A stretch of 64,000 nt of DNA from Herbaspirillum sp. alder98 (GTDB lineage Bacteria; Pseudomonadota; Gammaproteobacteria; Burkholderiales; Burkholderiaceae_D), in NCBI RefSeq assembly GCF_020179755.1, contig NZ_JAIUCY010000001.1, positions 186,001 to 250,000 of the forward strand, in the 5' to 3' direction. This document shows positions 8,476-17,102 of the stretch, one piece after another. Under the pieces are notes generated by a model, which saw only the letters and a list, made by a program, of their open reading frames with translations, did no database searches and was not told the origin of the DNA. Position numbers and translations under genes: made by a program. Positions within the stretch are counted from its first letter, which is position 1. Each line of letters starts with the position of its first letter.

Positions 8476-8703
8476 TCAGCGCTTGAGCAGTTCCAGTGCG
8501 TCTTCGGCGACGCTGCGCAGGTTGGTGATGGTGGCGTTGAGGTCGGCCAGTTCGGCCGCAGTAGGCGGTTGATCCATGCCGTCCTTCACCAGCGACGCCT
8601 TGATGATGGTGGCAGCCATCTGCCACGCTGCCCGGTTATGGGCTTCGACCAGCTCCCGCTGGATACGCTCCAGCTCGACTTTCTGATTTTTATCCATTGC
8701 CAT
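8476..8703 (-). CDS. Small helical hypothetical protein, 75 aa
   Basis: I do not recognise this protein. It is about 75 residues, almost wholly alpha-helical and amphipathic, rich in Ala, Glu and Leu, with no membrane helix, signal or cysteine. The start is ambiguous between ATG codons at 8703 and 8697. It ends 36 bases before the siaA reading frame on the same strand, so it could be the first gene of the sia operon. A small helical partner or regulator is possible, but nothing in the sequence proves it. Confidence 0.55.
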   Translation of the reverse strand: MAMDKNQKVELERIQRELVEAHNRAAWQMAATIIKASLVKDGMDQPPTAAELADLNATITNLRSVAEDALELLKR

Positions 8704-8893
8704 CTTCAACAAACCATTTATTGGAACCCTGCGGCTCCTCGCATGGGCTCACGATCGTCCTGATGGAAAACGATACCTTGAAAAACTTGAACATTACTTA
8801 CAGCGCGGCAATTGCACAAGCGATTTTGCACTACGCAATGCCGCTCGCCCGGCAATTCCCGCTCATTGATAAATACTCTTTCAATGCTGACAA

Positions 8894-9946
8894 TCAGCGG
8901 TGTCGATACAGCCCTTCAAGCAAAGTCGCTGTCAGTTCGGCGGCAGCGATTTCGCGGCAACCACTCACATTCTGGCCGGCCCATAGCGAAGTGAATTCAC
9001 CACTGCCCTGCGCCTCGGCCTTGGCGCGCAGCGGTGCAATGGCGGCCGTCGCCAAGGGGAACGCTGGCGCCGCTGCACTAATGGGACCCAGCTCCCGGAT
9101 GACACGATTGACGATGCCGCGTGCCGGGCGACCGGTAAACAGATTGGTCAGCGCTGTATGCACCGCGCCTTCGCTCTTGAGCGCTGCACGGTGTACGGCG
9201 CTGGTGGTGGCCTCCGGGCACAGCATGTAAGCCGTTCCCACCTGCACCCCGGCCGCGCCGAGCGCCATCGCGGCGGCCACGCCATTGGCGTCGGCGATGC
9301 CGCCGGCGGCGATCACCGGCACCGATACCGCCTGCACGATCTGCGGCAATAACGAAAACAGGCCTACCTGCGTGGTGAGGTCGTCGCTCAGGAAGATGCC
9401 CCGATGACCACCGGCCTCGACGCCCTGGGCGATGACCGCATCGACGCTGCGCTCGGCCAGCCAGCGCGCTTCGGCCACGGTGGTGGCCGAGGCAATGATG
9501 CGTCCGCCCCAGTCACGAATGCGTTGCATCGCTTCAGGCGCCGGCAGGCCGAAATGAAAACTGACCACCTTTGGCTTGAAACGGGCCAGCAGCTCGGCCG
9601 ACTCGGCACTGAAAGGCTGCCGTCCCGGTCCGGCGCCGATGCTGGCCGGGTCGATATCGAACTGGGCGTAGTAAGGTGCCAGCGCCTGGCGCCAGGCGGC
9701 CTCGCGAGACGGGTCGGGAACCGGATTGGTGTGGGCGAAGAAATTGACGTTATAGGGCCGGTCGGTGGCGGCCTGCAGTTTTTCCAGTTCACTCTGCAAC
9801 GCAGGCGCGGCCAGCATGGCACAGGGCAACGAGCCGAGCGCGCCGGCGTTGGACACCGCAGCGGCCAAACCATGGTCTTGCACGCCGGCCAGCGGCGCCT
9901 GGATCAAGGGATGTTCTATGCCTAACAGGGCTTGCAATGTGGTCAT
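8894..9946 (-). CDS. Nitronate monooxygenase, class I
   Basis: This 350-residue FMN enzyme of the 2-nitropropane dioxygenase family oxidises alkyl nitronates such as propionate-3-nitronate. A TIM barrel is indicated by QAPLAGV near the N-terminus, the AQGVEAGGHRG active-site segment with the catalytic His, and the FMN phosphate-binding IAAGGIAD and GAAGVQVGTAY blocks. The ATG at 9946 gives the standard family start. It is monocistronic by spacing, with 158 bases to the divergent lipoprotein gene. Confidence 0.9.
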   Translation of the reverse strand: MTTLQALLGIEHPLIQAPLAGVQDHGLAAAVSNAGALGSLPCAMLAAPALQSELEKLQAATDRPYNVNFFAHTNPVPDPSREAAWRQALAPYYAQFDIDPASIGAGPGRQPFSAESAELLARFKPKVVSFHFGLPAPEAMQRIRDWGGRIIASATTVAEARWLAERSVDAVIAQGVEAGGHRGIFLSDDLTTQVGLFSLLPQIVQAVSVPVIAAGGIADANGVAAAMALGAAGVQVGTAYMLCPEATTSAVHRAALKSEGAVHTALTNLFTGRPARGIVNRVIRELGPISAAAPAFPLATAAIAPLRAKAEAQGSGEFTSLWAGQNVSGCREIAAAELTATLLEGLYRHR

Positions 9947-10105
9947 GATGTCGAGGGCTCGGTTGGATCGATCCCGTTAGCATAGCAGGCATGGCAAACG
10001 CTCGTTGAGGCCCTGCGTTACCGATATTTACCAAGCCTTTCCAGCCCGGCGCTGGCGAATCCCTTACAATTCAGGCCACCAGAATCTGTCGTCGGAGAAT
10101 GCTGC

Positions 10106-10669
10106 ATGTCGCGCCCGCGTTTTTTTACCCCCACTGCCCTGCTGTGCCTGACCGCCTTGACGCTTGCCGGCTGCGCGAACAACCGCGCCGCGTTCTACCA
10201 TCAGGAAGAATTCACTGACACCAGTGCGTTCTCGCGCAGTTTCCCGGGCAGCGAAAAAGCGGTATGCGAAGCGGCGCGCCGCGCCTTGCTGGGCCAGGGC
10301 TACATCATCAACAAGAGCACCGCCAACACGCTCGATGGCAACAAGAGCTTCCAGCCCAGCGCCGACAAGCACATGGAAATCTCGTTTCATGTGGTGTGCG
10401 CGTCCAACGGCAATGGCAAGAGCTCGACCATGTTCGTCAGCGCCACGCAGGATGGCTTTGCCCTGAAAAAGACCGGGCAATCGGCCAGCGTCGGGGTCGG
10501 CGTGCTGGGTTCGGTGTCGATGCCCTTCACTTCCAGCGACGATTCGCTGGTGCGCGTGACCAGCGAAACCATTCGCTCGGGCGATTTCTATGACCGTTTC
10601 TTCGGCGCATCGGAACGCTATCTCATCGTCGATACCGAAGACGACGCCGACGCCCCCATCAAGAAATAG
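10106..10669 (+). CDS. DUF2242-type lipoprotein
   Basis: This 187-residue exported lipoprotein has an n-region MSRPRFF, a hydrophobic core and the lipobox LAGC with Cys22. The mature part (EEFTDTSAFSRSF, then a two-domain alpha/beta-looking stretch) resembles the DUF2242 family of uncharacterised betaproteobacterial lipoproteins. No function is known. It is divergent from the nitronate monooxygenase gene, and a strong hairpin follows the stop. Confidence 0.75.
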   Translation: MSRPRFFTPTALLCLTALTLAGCANNRAAFYHQEEFTDTSAFSRSFPGSEKAVCEAARRALLGQGYIINKSTANTLDGNKSFQPSADKHMEISFHVVCASNGNGKSSTMFVSATQDGFALKKTGQSASVGVGVLGSVSMPFTSSDDSLVRVTSETIRSGDFYDRFFGASERYLIVDTEDDADAPIKK

Positions 10670-10700
10670 ACATCAGTCGCGGCCAGCGGCGGCAAACGAC

Positions 10701-10722
10701 AATGGCGGCCGAGGCCGCCATT
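10701..10722. terminator. Bidirectional inverted repeat
   Basis: AATGGCGGCC (10701-10710) and GGCCGCCATT (10713-10722) are perfect complements around GA. They lie between the convergent genes ending at 10669 and 10762. There is no long T-run, so termination efficiency is uncertain. Confidence 0.6.
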
Positions 10723-10761
10723 GCTATTGATGCTGTCACGCCAGGTCAGGCCACTGGCCGA

Positions 10762-11082
10762 TCAGCGATGCCCCCAATACGGACCGGGTGGCGGCGGACG
10801 ATGCCCATGGCGATGACCGCGATAGTGCCCTCGCTCGTAGTACACCGGCGCCGGACGACCGTAATACACCGGTGGCGGGCCGTAATAAACGGGCGCCGGG
10901 CGCACATAGACCGGCGGCGGCGCATAGACCGGGGCCGGCTGCACGTAGACCGGTTGCGGAGCCCGGTAGACCGGCACGCCGATGTTCACCCCGACCGACA
11001 CCTGCGCCATGGCCGGCACACTGGCCAGACCGGCGGCGGCAATGGCGAACATGCCTGCAATCATGGTTATCGACTTTTTCAC
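10762..11082 (-). CDS. Exported Pro/Tyr-rich repeat protein
   Basis: The 106-residue protein has a clear signal peptide (MKKSITM, a hydrophobic core, cleavage after PAMA). The mature region is low complexity, with imperfect tandem units of the type PVYxxPAPVY or PPVYYGRP, and ends in a His/Gly/Arg/Pro-rich segment (YRGHRHGHRPPPPG). Such proteins are common in Burkholderiales and are usually annotated only as exported or PXPV-repeat proteins. An envelope or cell-surface structural role is a guess. It is monocistronic. Confidence 0.7.
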   Translation of the reverse strand: MKKSITMIAGMFAIAAAGLASVPAMAQVSVGVNIGVPVYRAPQPVYVQPAPVYAPPPVYVRPAPVYYGPPPVYYGRPAPVYYERGHYRGHRHGHRPPPPGPYWGHR

Positions 11083-11248
11083 GATGGCTCCTTATGAAGC
11101 AACGAAAGATGTCGTGAATATAGGCCTGTCAGGTGGGTGTCAGCTAGAGAGAAACCGTAATGTTTGTAAGCAAATGTTCACAAACATCAAGATATGACCG
11201 ACAGTTCTGATGCCGCGGGAGGCATTTTGTCGCCTCCCGCATTACTGC

Positions 11249-11764
11249 TTAAGCCGCGTTCAGCGCCGGGCGCGAGGTGTCGCCGGCGCGCACTGCGTCG
11301 AGCTTGGCGATCGTGCTGGCGCAGGCGTGTGCCGCTTCGCGCCCCTTGACCAGGAAATGCGCGTGGAAAAACTCGTGGTGTTCGCCATGTGAATGGAAAT
11401 GATGCGGCGTCAACACCGCCGAAAACACCGGCACGCCGGTCTCGAGCTGGACCTGCATCAGGCCGGTGATCACCGCCTGGGCCACGAAATCGTGGCGATA
11501 GATGCCGCCATCGACGACCAGGCCGCTGGCGACCACGCCGGCGTACTTGCCGGTCTGGGCCAGCACCTTGGCGTGCAGCGGGATCTCGTAGGCGCCCGGC
11601 AGCTCGAAGAAATCGATGCTCTCGAGCGGCCAGCCGAGCTTGGCCATTTCGTCGGTGAAGGCGATACGGCATTGGTCGACGATGTCCTTGTGCCAGCTGG
11701 CCTGGACGAAGGCAATGCGTTTGGTCGGGTTGGAATTGACTGCGGAAAGGTGCGACTGCGACAT
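11249..11764 (-). CDS. ribH: Lumazine synthase, type II (RibH2-like)
   Basis: This 171-residue enzyme forms 6,7-dimethyl-8-ribityllumazine, the penultimate step of riboflavin synthesis. The sequence follows the Brucella RibH2 pattern rather than the icosahedral E. coli type: QASWHKDIVD near the N-terminus, PGAYEIPLHAKVLA, DGGIYRHDFVAQAVI, and TPHHFHSHGEHHEFFHAHF with the catalytic histidine region. It stands apart from other rib genes and is preceded by an FMN riboswitch. AGGAG lies nine bases before the ATG. The type II assignment is by eye against remembered RibH2 sequence. Confidence 0.9.
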   Translation of the reverse strand: MSQSHLSAVNSNPTKRIAFVQASWHKDIVDQCRIAFTDEMAKLGWPLESIDFFELPGAYEIPLHAKVLAQTGKYAGVVASGLVVDGGIYRHDFVAQAVITGLMQVQLETGVPVFSAVLTPHHFHSHGEHHEFFHAHFLVKGREAAHACASTIAKLDAVRAGDTSRPALNAA

Positions 11765-11775
11765 GGTTCAGGACT

Positions 11776-11796
11776 CCTGTTTGATCAATAAACAGG
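11776..11796 (-). promoter_or_regulatory. Hairpin sequestering the ribH ribosome binding site
   Basis: CCTGTTT (11776-11782) and AAACAGG (11790-11796) are perfect complements around a 7-base loop. On the minus strand the 3' arm AAACAGG includes the first bases of the AGGAG Shine-Dalgarno sequence (plus positions 11774-11778) of ribH. This is the expected form of a riboswitch expression platform that blocks translation when FMN is bound. Confidence 0.6.
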
Positions 11797-11849
11797 GCGT
11801 GGGAATGCGCGGCCGCATGCGCACGCAGCGCACATCGACAGCCATCCCG

Positions 11850-12003
11850 TTCTCTTTCATCCGGACTATGACCGTCGGCCCCGGGATCACACCGGGTCTG
11901 CTGACTTCGTGACCGACAGCATCGGTAACACGAACGCTCGCGGGCTACAGGCCATCAAGCGCCTGATTACCGCCGGTGGGGAATTACACCCCGCCCCGAG
12001 AAC
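11850..12003 (-). promoter_or_regulatory. FMN riboswitch (RFN element)
   Basis: The minus strand carries the characteristic conserved blocks in order: TCGGGGCGGGGTGTAATTCC, then CACCGGCGGTAAT, then AGCCCGCGAGC, a variable stem-loop, then GGGGCCGACGGT and ATAGTCCGGATGAAAGAG. This is the full six-stem RFN aptamer. It lies 86 bases upstream of the ribH start and senses FMN to repress flavin synthesis genes. Confidence 0.95.
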
Positions 12004-12089
12004 ACTGCCGCGCCGGGGATAGCCCGAGGCGGCAGGCAGGACTTTATCATGATCATCGCGATGCTGCAGGACAGCACAGCAGTCCGGAT

Positions 12090-13739
12090 TCAGGCCGCCG
12101 CCACCAGGCCCAGCATGCCGCGCGCGATTTCCCGCTCGCCCATGATCACTTCGTTGGCGCCGTGCTTTTCGAGGTGTTCGACCTCGGCATCCGAATGCGC
12201 GCGCGCGGCCACCCGCAGCTGGGCATTGGCGGCGCGGGCGCGCTCGACCATCTGGCCCGCTTCGAACGCATCGGGAATCGCCACCAGCATCCAGCGCGCG
12301 CGTTCGATGCCAGCGGCCGTCAACACCCCGGCCTGGGCGGCGTTGCCGTAGAGCGCCGTGATGCCTTCGGCACGCAAGGCTTCCACACTTTCCAGTTGTG
12401 CTTCGATCACCACGAAGGGCGTACCCTGGGCGCGCAGTTGCGAACCGATGGCGCGACCTACGCGACCATAGCCCACCAGCACCACGTGGTCGTTCATCTC
12501 GACCGGTTGCTGGATCGCCTCGACCGGCGCCTCATTGCCTTCACGCTTTTCGATCACCGGCTTGAGGCGGTCCAGCATCGAAAACAGCAAGGGATTGATC
12601 AGGATCGACAGGATCGCGCCGCCCAGGATCAGGTCACGCGCCACCGGCGACAGCAGGTCGAGCGACAAGCCCAGGGTGGCCAGGATGAACGAGAATTCGC
12701 CAATCTGCGCCAGGCTGGCCGAGATCGTCAATGCCGTCGACATCGGATGGCCGAACAGGCGAACGATGAAGTAGGCCGCGAGCGACTTGCCGACCACGAT
12801 GATGAACACCGTCGCCAGCACCAGCAAGGGTTCGCGCACCAGCACCGAGGGGTCGAACAGCATGCCCACCGATACGAAGAACAGCACCGCGAAGGCGTCG
12901 CGCAAGGGCAGCGACTCTTCGGCGGCACGGTGGCTCAGCTCGGACTCGGACAGGATCATGCCGGCGAAGAAAGCACCGAGCGCAAACGACACCCCGAACA
13001 CATAGGCCGACCCCAGCGCGAAACCCAGCGCAATGGCCAGCACCGCCAGACGAAACAGCTCACGCGAACCGGTATCGGCAATGCGCTCGAGAATCCAGGG
13101 AATGACCCGCCGCCCGACGATCAGCATCACCGCCACGAACGCCACCACCTTGCCCAGCGTGATGCCCAGCGTCACCATCAGTGCGCTGCCGGTCATCGCC
13201 TCACCCTTGCCGCCCAGCACGCCAGACAACGCCGGAATCAGCACCAGCGCCAGCACCATGGCGATGTCTTCGACGATCAGCCAGCCGACCGCAATGCGTC
13301 CACGCTTGGTTTCGACCAGGCGCCGCTCCTGCAAGGCCGTCAGCAGCACCACGGTACTGGCCACCGACAGCGCCAGGCCGAACAGGAAGCCCTCCCCCAT
13401 CGGCCAGCCCAGCGCCCATCCCAATCCCATGCCGAGCAAGGTGGCGATGGTGATCTGCACCACCGCACCGGGAATGGCGATGGTCTTGACCGACAGCAAG
13501 TCCTTGAGCGAGAAGTGCAGGCCCACCCCGAACATCAGCAGGATGACGCCGATCTCGGCCAGTTCCTGGGCCAGGTCGGCGTCGCCGACGAAGCCCGGCG
13601 TGAACGGGCCGATGGCAATGCCGGCCAGCAGGTAGCCGATCAGTGGCGGCATCTTAAGCCGGTGCGCCAGCGTGCCGAAGATGAAGGCCAGCACGAGGCC
13701 GCCTACGATGGTAGCGATCAGGGGAGTGTGATGGGGCAT
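12090..13739 (-). CDS. ybaL: YbaL/Kef-type CPA2 cation:proton antiporter
   Basis: This 549-residue inner-membrane protein has about twelve transmembrane helices (residues 5-385) of the monovalent cation:proton antiporter-2 family. A cytosolic RCK/TrkA-N domain follows (about 415-530) with the nucleotide-binding glycine motif VGYGRVGRAIG. The N-terminus HHTPLIATIVGGLVLAF and FGVGLHFSLKDL are close to E. coli YbaL. The expected role is K+ or Na+/H+ exchange gated by a bound nucleotide. The C-terminal region beyond the RCK is short, as in YbaL. It is separated from ribH by the riboswitch region and appears monocistronic. Confidence 0.9.
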   Translation of the reverse strand: MPHHTPLIATIVGGLVLAFIFGTLAHRLKMPPLIGYLLAGIAIGPFTPGFVGDADLAQELAEIGVILLMFGVGLHFSLKDLLSVKTIAIPGAVVQITIATLLGMGLGWALGWPMGEGFLFGLALSVASTVVLLTALQERRLVETKRGRIAVGWLIVEDIAMVLALVLIPALSGVLGGKGEAMTGSALMVTLGITLGKVVAFVAVMLIVGRRVIPWILERIADTGSRELFRLAVLAIALGFALGSAYVFGVSFALGAFFAGMILSESELSHRAAEESLPLRDAFAVLFFVSVGMLFDPSVLVREPLLVLATVFIIVVGKSLAAYFIVRLFGHPMSTALTISASLAQIGEFSFILATLGLSLDLLSPVARDLILGGAILSILINPLLFSMLDRLKPVIEKREGNEAPVEAIQQPVEMNDHVVLVGYGRVGRAIGSQLRAQGTPFVVIEAQLESVEALRAEGITALYGNAAQAGVLTAAGIERARWMLVAIPDAFEAGQMVERARAANAQLRVAARAHSDAEVEHLEKHGANEVIMGEREIARGMLGLVAAA

Positions 13740-13866
13740 CAGTCAGTGTTCCTTTTTCAGATGGATGATTGGCGTATTGGAATGACTGGTGGAGCCGGAA
13801 AACACGACCAGCGCCAGGGCGCGGCACCGCAAGGTTAGCACGCGCGCCCCGGAGCGGCCGCGCCGA

Positions 13867-14742
13867 TCAGCGGCGCGCCTGCAACGCAGCGATACGGGTT
13901 TCCAGCGGCGGATGGCTGGAAAACAGTCCCATCCACGACTGGCGCCCCGAAATACCGGAAGCCTGCAGATTCTGCGGCAGGCCATCAGGCTCCAGTCCAC
14001 CCAGGCGGCGCAGTGCGTTGATCATCGGCAGGTTGGAGCCCATCAACGCAGCCGCGCCGGCGTCGGCGCGGTATTCACGCTGGCGCGAGAAGTACATGAC
14101 GATGACGCTGGCCAGGATGCCGAACACGATCTCGCACACCACCACGGTCACCATGTAGCCGATGCCGGGACCGCTCTGCTCGCTGTTGCGGCGCAGCGCC
14201 GAGTCGACGAAGTAGCCGACCACGCGGGCGATGAACATGACGAAGGTGTTGACGACGCCCTGGATCAGCGTGAGCGTGACCATGTCGCCATTGGCGATGT
14301 GGGCCACCTCGTGGGCCAGCACCGCCTCGACTTCTTCCTTGGTCATGCCCTGCAACAGCCCGGTGGATACCGCCACCAGCGAGTTGCTCTTGCTGGCGCC
14401 GGTGGCGAAGGCGTTCGGCGGGCCGTCATAGACCGCGACTTCCGGCATCGGCAACTGGGCCCGGGTGGCCAGCGTATGCACGGTATTGATCAACCACAAC
14501 TCGGTGGAGTTCTGGGGCTGCTCGATCACGCGCGCGCCGGTCGACCATTTGGCGATGGTCTTGGACATGAACAGCGAGATGAACGAACCGCCAAACCCCA
14601 TCAATGCGCAAAATACCAGCAGCATGCCGAAGTTGAGACCGTTGGCGGTCAGGTAGCGGTTCACGCCCAGCAGGCTGGCGGTGAAACTCAGCACCAGCAT
14701 GACCGCCAGGTTGGTGAAAAGGAACAGAACGATGCGTTTCAT
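13867..14742 (-). CDS. htpX: HtpX membrane metalloprotease
   Basis: The 291-residue zinc protease of the M48 family sits in the inner membrane and degrades misfolded membrane proteins. Two N-terminal helices (4-25, 36-58) precede the zinc site HEVAH (144-148). Two further membrane stretches follow, then the third ligand glutamate in [10 protein letters not shown]. The start at 14742 matches HtpX proteins (MKRI(V/F)LFL...). The upstream region contains an eight-G tract at 14813-14820 which on the minus strand reads CCCCATTG, resembling a sigma-32 -10 element, but no well-spaced -35 is present. Confidence 0.95.
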   Translation of the reverse strand: MKRIVLFLFTNLAVMLVLSFTASLLGVNRYLTANGLNFGMLLVFCALMGFGGSFISLFMSKTIAKWSTGARVIEQPQNSTELWLINTVHTLATRAQLPMPEVAVYDGPPNAFATGASKSNSLVAVSTGLLQGMTKEEVEAVLAHEVAHIANGDMVTLTLIQGVVNTFVMFIARVVGYFVDSALRRNSEQSGPGIGYMVTVVVCEIVFGILASVIVMYFSRQREYRADAGAAALMGSNLPMINALRRLGGLEPDGLPQNLQASGISGRQSWMGLFSSHPPLETRIAALQARR

Positions 14743-14881
14743 GGGTTTTTCCTGTGGAATAGCTTGAGCGCGCCCCCAAACACGGGATGGCGCAGGACGA
14801 GGCAACTGCAATGGGGGGGGCTGGCCGCAAGGATTGCGCCGGCGACACGGGGCCGACGGCATCAATCGCGATACGACCGGA

Positions 14882-15274
14882 TCAGGCTAGCGGGGGGGGA
14901 CGCAACTGGTCGCGATCAAACGACGGCCAGTTGAGCGGTGCTGCAAAGGCATGCGGGAAGGGATGCCAGGAAACGTGTGGGGTGGCAAGAACGGCGGGCA
15001 AGGTGTGATCTTCGCAATCGGCTTGCACACCGGGCGCATCGGGTTCGTCATCGTCGCCCGGCTGCGGGCTGGCCGGCGTATCGGCAGCGAATGCCTGCAG
15101 CGAAAGTGTCCCCTGCTTGGTAACGCCCTGCAGCGCGTGTGCGGACGATGCCGAACCGGTGCAGGCCTGCAATGCCTCATCATGGACACGCTGCGCCGAG
15201 ACGTCGCCCACCGTTGCCGCCAGCAATTGCAGCGGCAACAGGAAGGTCAACAGCAATAGCAGCAGTCGTCGCAT
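14882..15274 (-). CDS. Small exported hypothetical protein
   Basis: This 130-residue protein has a signal peptide of the form [20 protein letters not shown] and a mature acidic, proline-rich region with two cysteines (DEALQACTG and QADCEDH). The leader with its LPLQ motif resembles those of small exported proteins linked to heavy-metal efflux operons such as CzcI, but no efflux genes are nearby and the rest does not match anything I know. An eight-C homopolymer encodes part of the last residues (RPPPLA), where slippage would change only the tail. Confidence 0.6.
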   Translation of the reverse strand: MRRLLLLLLTFLLPLQLLAATVGDVSAQRVHDEALQACTGSASSAHALQGVTKQGTLSLQAFAADTPASPQPGDDDEPDAPGVQADCEDHTLPAVLATPHVSWHPFPHAFAAPLNWPSFDRDQLRPPPLA

Positions 15275-15519
15275 TGATGATGGGCAAGAAATCGAAAAAA
15301 ATTGGCGTAAACCGTGGCCAGGCCGGGCGCAGCTTGTTTGGCAAGCCCGATATTATACGCACCTGATCGGATTACAGCCGTTTGGCATGCGGAAAGTTAT
15401 TCACAAAAAATGTGAACAAGTCTGTTGATAAGCCTGATTGCCTGGTCGGACAGCCTCGCGGGCAAAGGGTTTCCAATAAATTGCTCGGAATTTGCTCAGG
15501 CCGGCGCGAAAAGCACGCC

Positions 15520-16488
15520 TCAGTCGGTGGCGATCACCTTGTTGCGTCCACCCAACTTGGCGCGATACAGCGCGGCATCGGCGCTGGCCATGAGGCTGCG
15601 ACCGTCGGCGTCGTCTTCCAGTTCTTCGCCGCGCGTGCACACCCCGATACTGATGGTCATGTGACGATCGATCAGCGACTTGGCATGCGGCTCTTGCAGC
15701 GCGCTCACGCAGCCGCGCAGCCGCTCGGCAAAGCTGCTGGCCTGGGCGGCGTCCATTCCATTGGCCACCATGATGAATTCTTCACCGCCGTAGCGGGCGA
15801 ACACCCCGCCGGGGATAGTCAGCTCGCCTTTGAGGGCTTCCGCCACGCGCTTGAGCACACGATCGCCGGCGCCGTGACCATAGTGGTCGTTGTATTGCTT
15901 GAAAAAGTCGATGTCGATCATGAACAGCGACAGCGGGCTGCGATTGCGCCGGGCCTGCTGCAGCACCAGCGCAAAGTTCTCGTCGAAGAAACGGCGATTG
16001 TTGACGCCGGTCAAGCCATCGGTGACCACCTGCCGGCGCAGCGCCTCGGAATGCGACATGAGCATCTTCTCGCGCTTGACCGAGTTGCTGGCGTCGCTCA
16101 CCTGGATCAGGCAGGAACGGCTGCCATCGTGGCCGCGCAGAGGCGTCATCACCACCGATTGCACCATCCGCGCCGGCGGTTCGCCGGCGGCGGCGGCCAC
16201 ACTCGGATACAGCGGCAGCGGCGAACGGTGCAAGGCGCTCGACAACATCGCCGGCAAGCCATAGCTGACCGTATTGCTGAGCGCGCGCAGGAAACCGGGC
16301 GTCAACTGCTGGTTGAACAGCGACACGAAATTGGACTGCAGGGCCAGTTCGGCCGGCACTGCGCTGTGGCGCTCCATCCACTCATTCCACAACAGGATGT
16401 TGAAGTCGCGGTCGAGCGCGATCAGGCCGAGGTGCAAGTTGTTGAACACCTCTTGTGCGCTGACCCGGCCTGGCATGACGGGACTCAT
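15520..16488 (-). CDS. PAS-GGDEF diguanylate cyclase
   Basis: The 322-residue cytoplasmic protein has an N-terminal PAS-like domain (about 10-130, with the typical GLIALDRDFNILLWN strand) and a GGDEF domain (about 155-320). GGEEF lies at 234-238 and the metal ligands in MIDIDFF, so it should synthesise c-di-GMP. The RxxD inhibitory site is absent (IPGG at that position). The start codon overlaps the cheC-like stop by four bases (ATGA). It is thus the third gene of a translationally coupled receiver, CheC, cyclase operon, and its activity is probably tied to that phospho-signal. Confidence 0.88.
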   Translation of the reverse strand: MSPVMPGRVSAQEVFNNLHLGLIALDRDFNILLWNEWMERHSAVPAELALQSNFVSLFNQQLTPGFLRALSNTVSYGLPAMLSSALHRSPLPLYPSVAAAAGEPPARMVQSVVMTPLRGHDGSRSCLIQVSDASNSVKREKMLMSHSEALRRQVVTDGLTGVNNRRFFDENFALVLQQARRNRSPLSLFMIDIDFFKQYNDHYGHGAGDRVLKRVAEALKGELTIPGGVFARYGGEEFIMVANGMDAAQASSFAERLRGCVSALQEPHAKSLIDRHMTISIGVCTRGEELEDDADGRSLMASADAALYRAKLGGRNKVIATD

Positions 16489-17102
16489 AGGATGCTGCTC
16501 AGGTAGCGCTGGATATGCTCCACCAGCCGGTTCAGCGACGTCGAACTGAGCAGGAAGATCAAATGCCCCTGGGTCTGGTGCTTCTCGATCATCAGGTCGA
16601 TATGCAGCACCAGGACATAGGTTTCGTCGCTCTCGCCGGCCGACAGCCGCATCGATATCTCTTGCGGCGACGACACCACATAGTCCGGCAGCGAGCTGTT
16701 GAGGGTGATGCCCAGCATGTCCGCCATGGCCGACAGGCAGGCATTGAGAATGATGTTGCCCAGTTCGCACATGGCCTCCTGCTCGAATTCGGCCAGGTCT
16801 TCCAGGCGCATCTGCGAACCCATCATGTCGCGCACGATCTCCAGCGCATGCGCTTCGGTAAACAGCAGCACCGCCTCGGCGTCGAACGGACCGTCGAATA
16901 CCTGGCTGACGGCGGCAAAGCGGGCATTGCCCAGCGCCAGCACACGCTCGTCGATTTCACGCGTGCGCAGCACTTCGACCGACGGCACCGACAGCCGCAC
17001 TTCGTCGCCGACGATTTCCGACAGGCTGAGCGCGGCGCGTCCCGCGCCGACGTTGAAGATCTCGGTCAGCCCATCGAGCTCGATGTCGGAAAGTCTGGTC
17101 AC
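16485..17102 (-). CDS. cheC: CheC-family CheY-P phosphatase
   Basis: The 205-residue protein has the duplicated CheC/CheX/FliY layout. The first helix motif is in DGLTEIFNVGAGRAALSL. The second is in EFEQEAMCELGNIILNACLS, with the E..N pair needed for phosphatase action. Family members dephosphorylate CheY-like receivers. The start is a GTG overlapping the upstream receiver stop (GTGA), and the stop overlaps the GGDEF gene. The symbol gives the family, since the physiological target is most likely the receiver encoded just upstream rather than the motor CheY. Confidence 0.85.
   Translation of the reverse strand: MTRLSDIELDGLTEIFNVGAGRAALSLSEIVGDEVRLSVPSVEVLRTREIDERVLALGNARFAAVSQVFDGPFDAEAVLLFTEAHALEIVRDMMGSQMRLEDLAEFEQEAMCELGNIILNACLSAMADMLGITLNSSLPDYVVSSPQEISMRLSAGESDETYVLVLHIDLMIEKHQTQGHLIFLLSSTSLNRLVEHIQRYLSSIL

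Noticed and set aside
10780-10990. Repeats in the Pro/Tyr-rich gene considered as a DNA repeat array
   Set aside because: The periodicity follows codons of PVY/PPVYYG units in an exported protein.
11976-13838. 620-codon plus-strand frame opposite ybaL, very rich in His, Gln and Arg
   Set aside because: Composition is typical of the reverse complement of a hydrophobic membrane protein gene.
14790-14840. Sigma-32 promoter for htpX
   Set aside because: A CCCCATTG-like -10 exists, but the nearest CTTG-type -35 is too close (about 9 bases).
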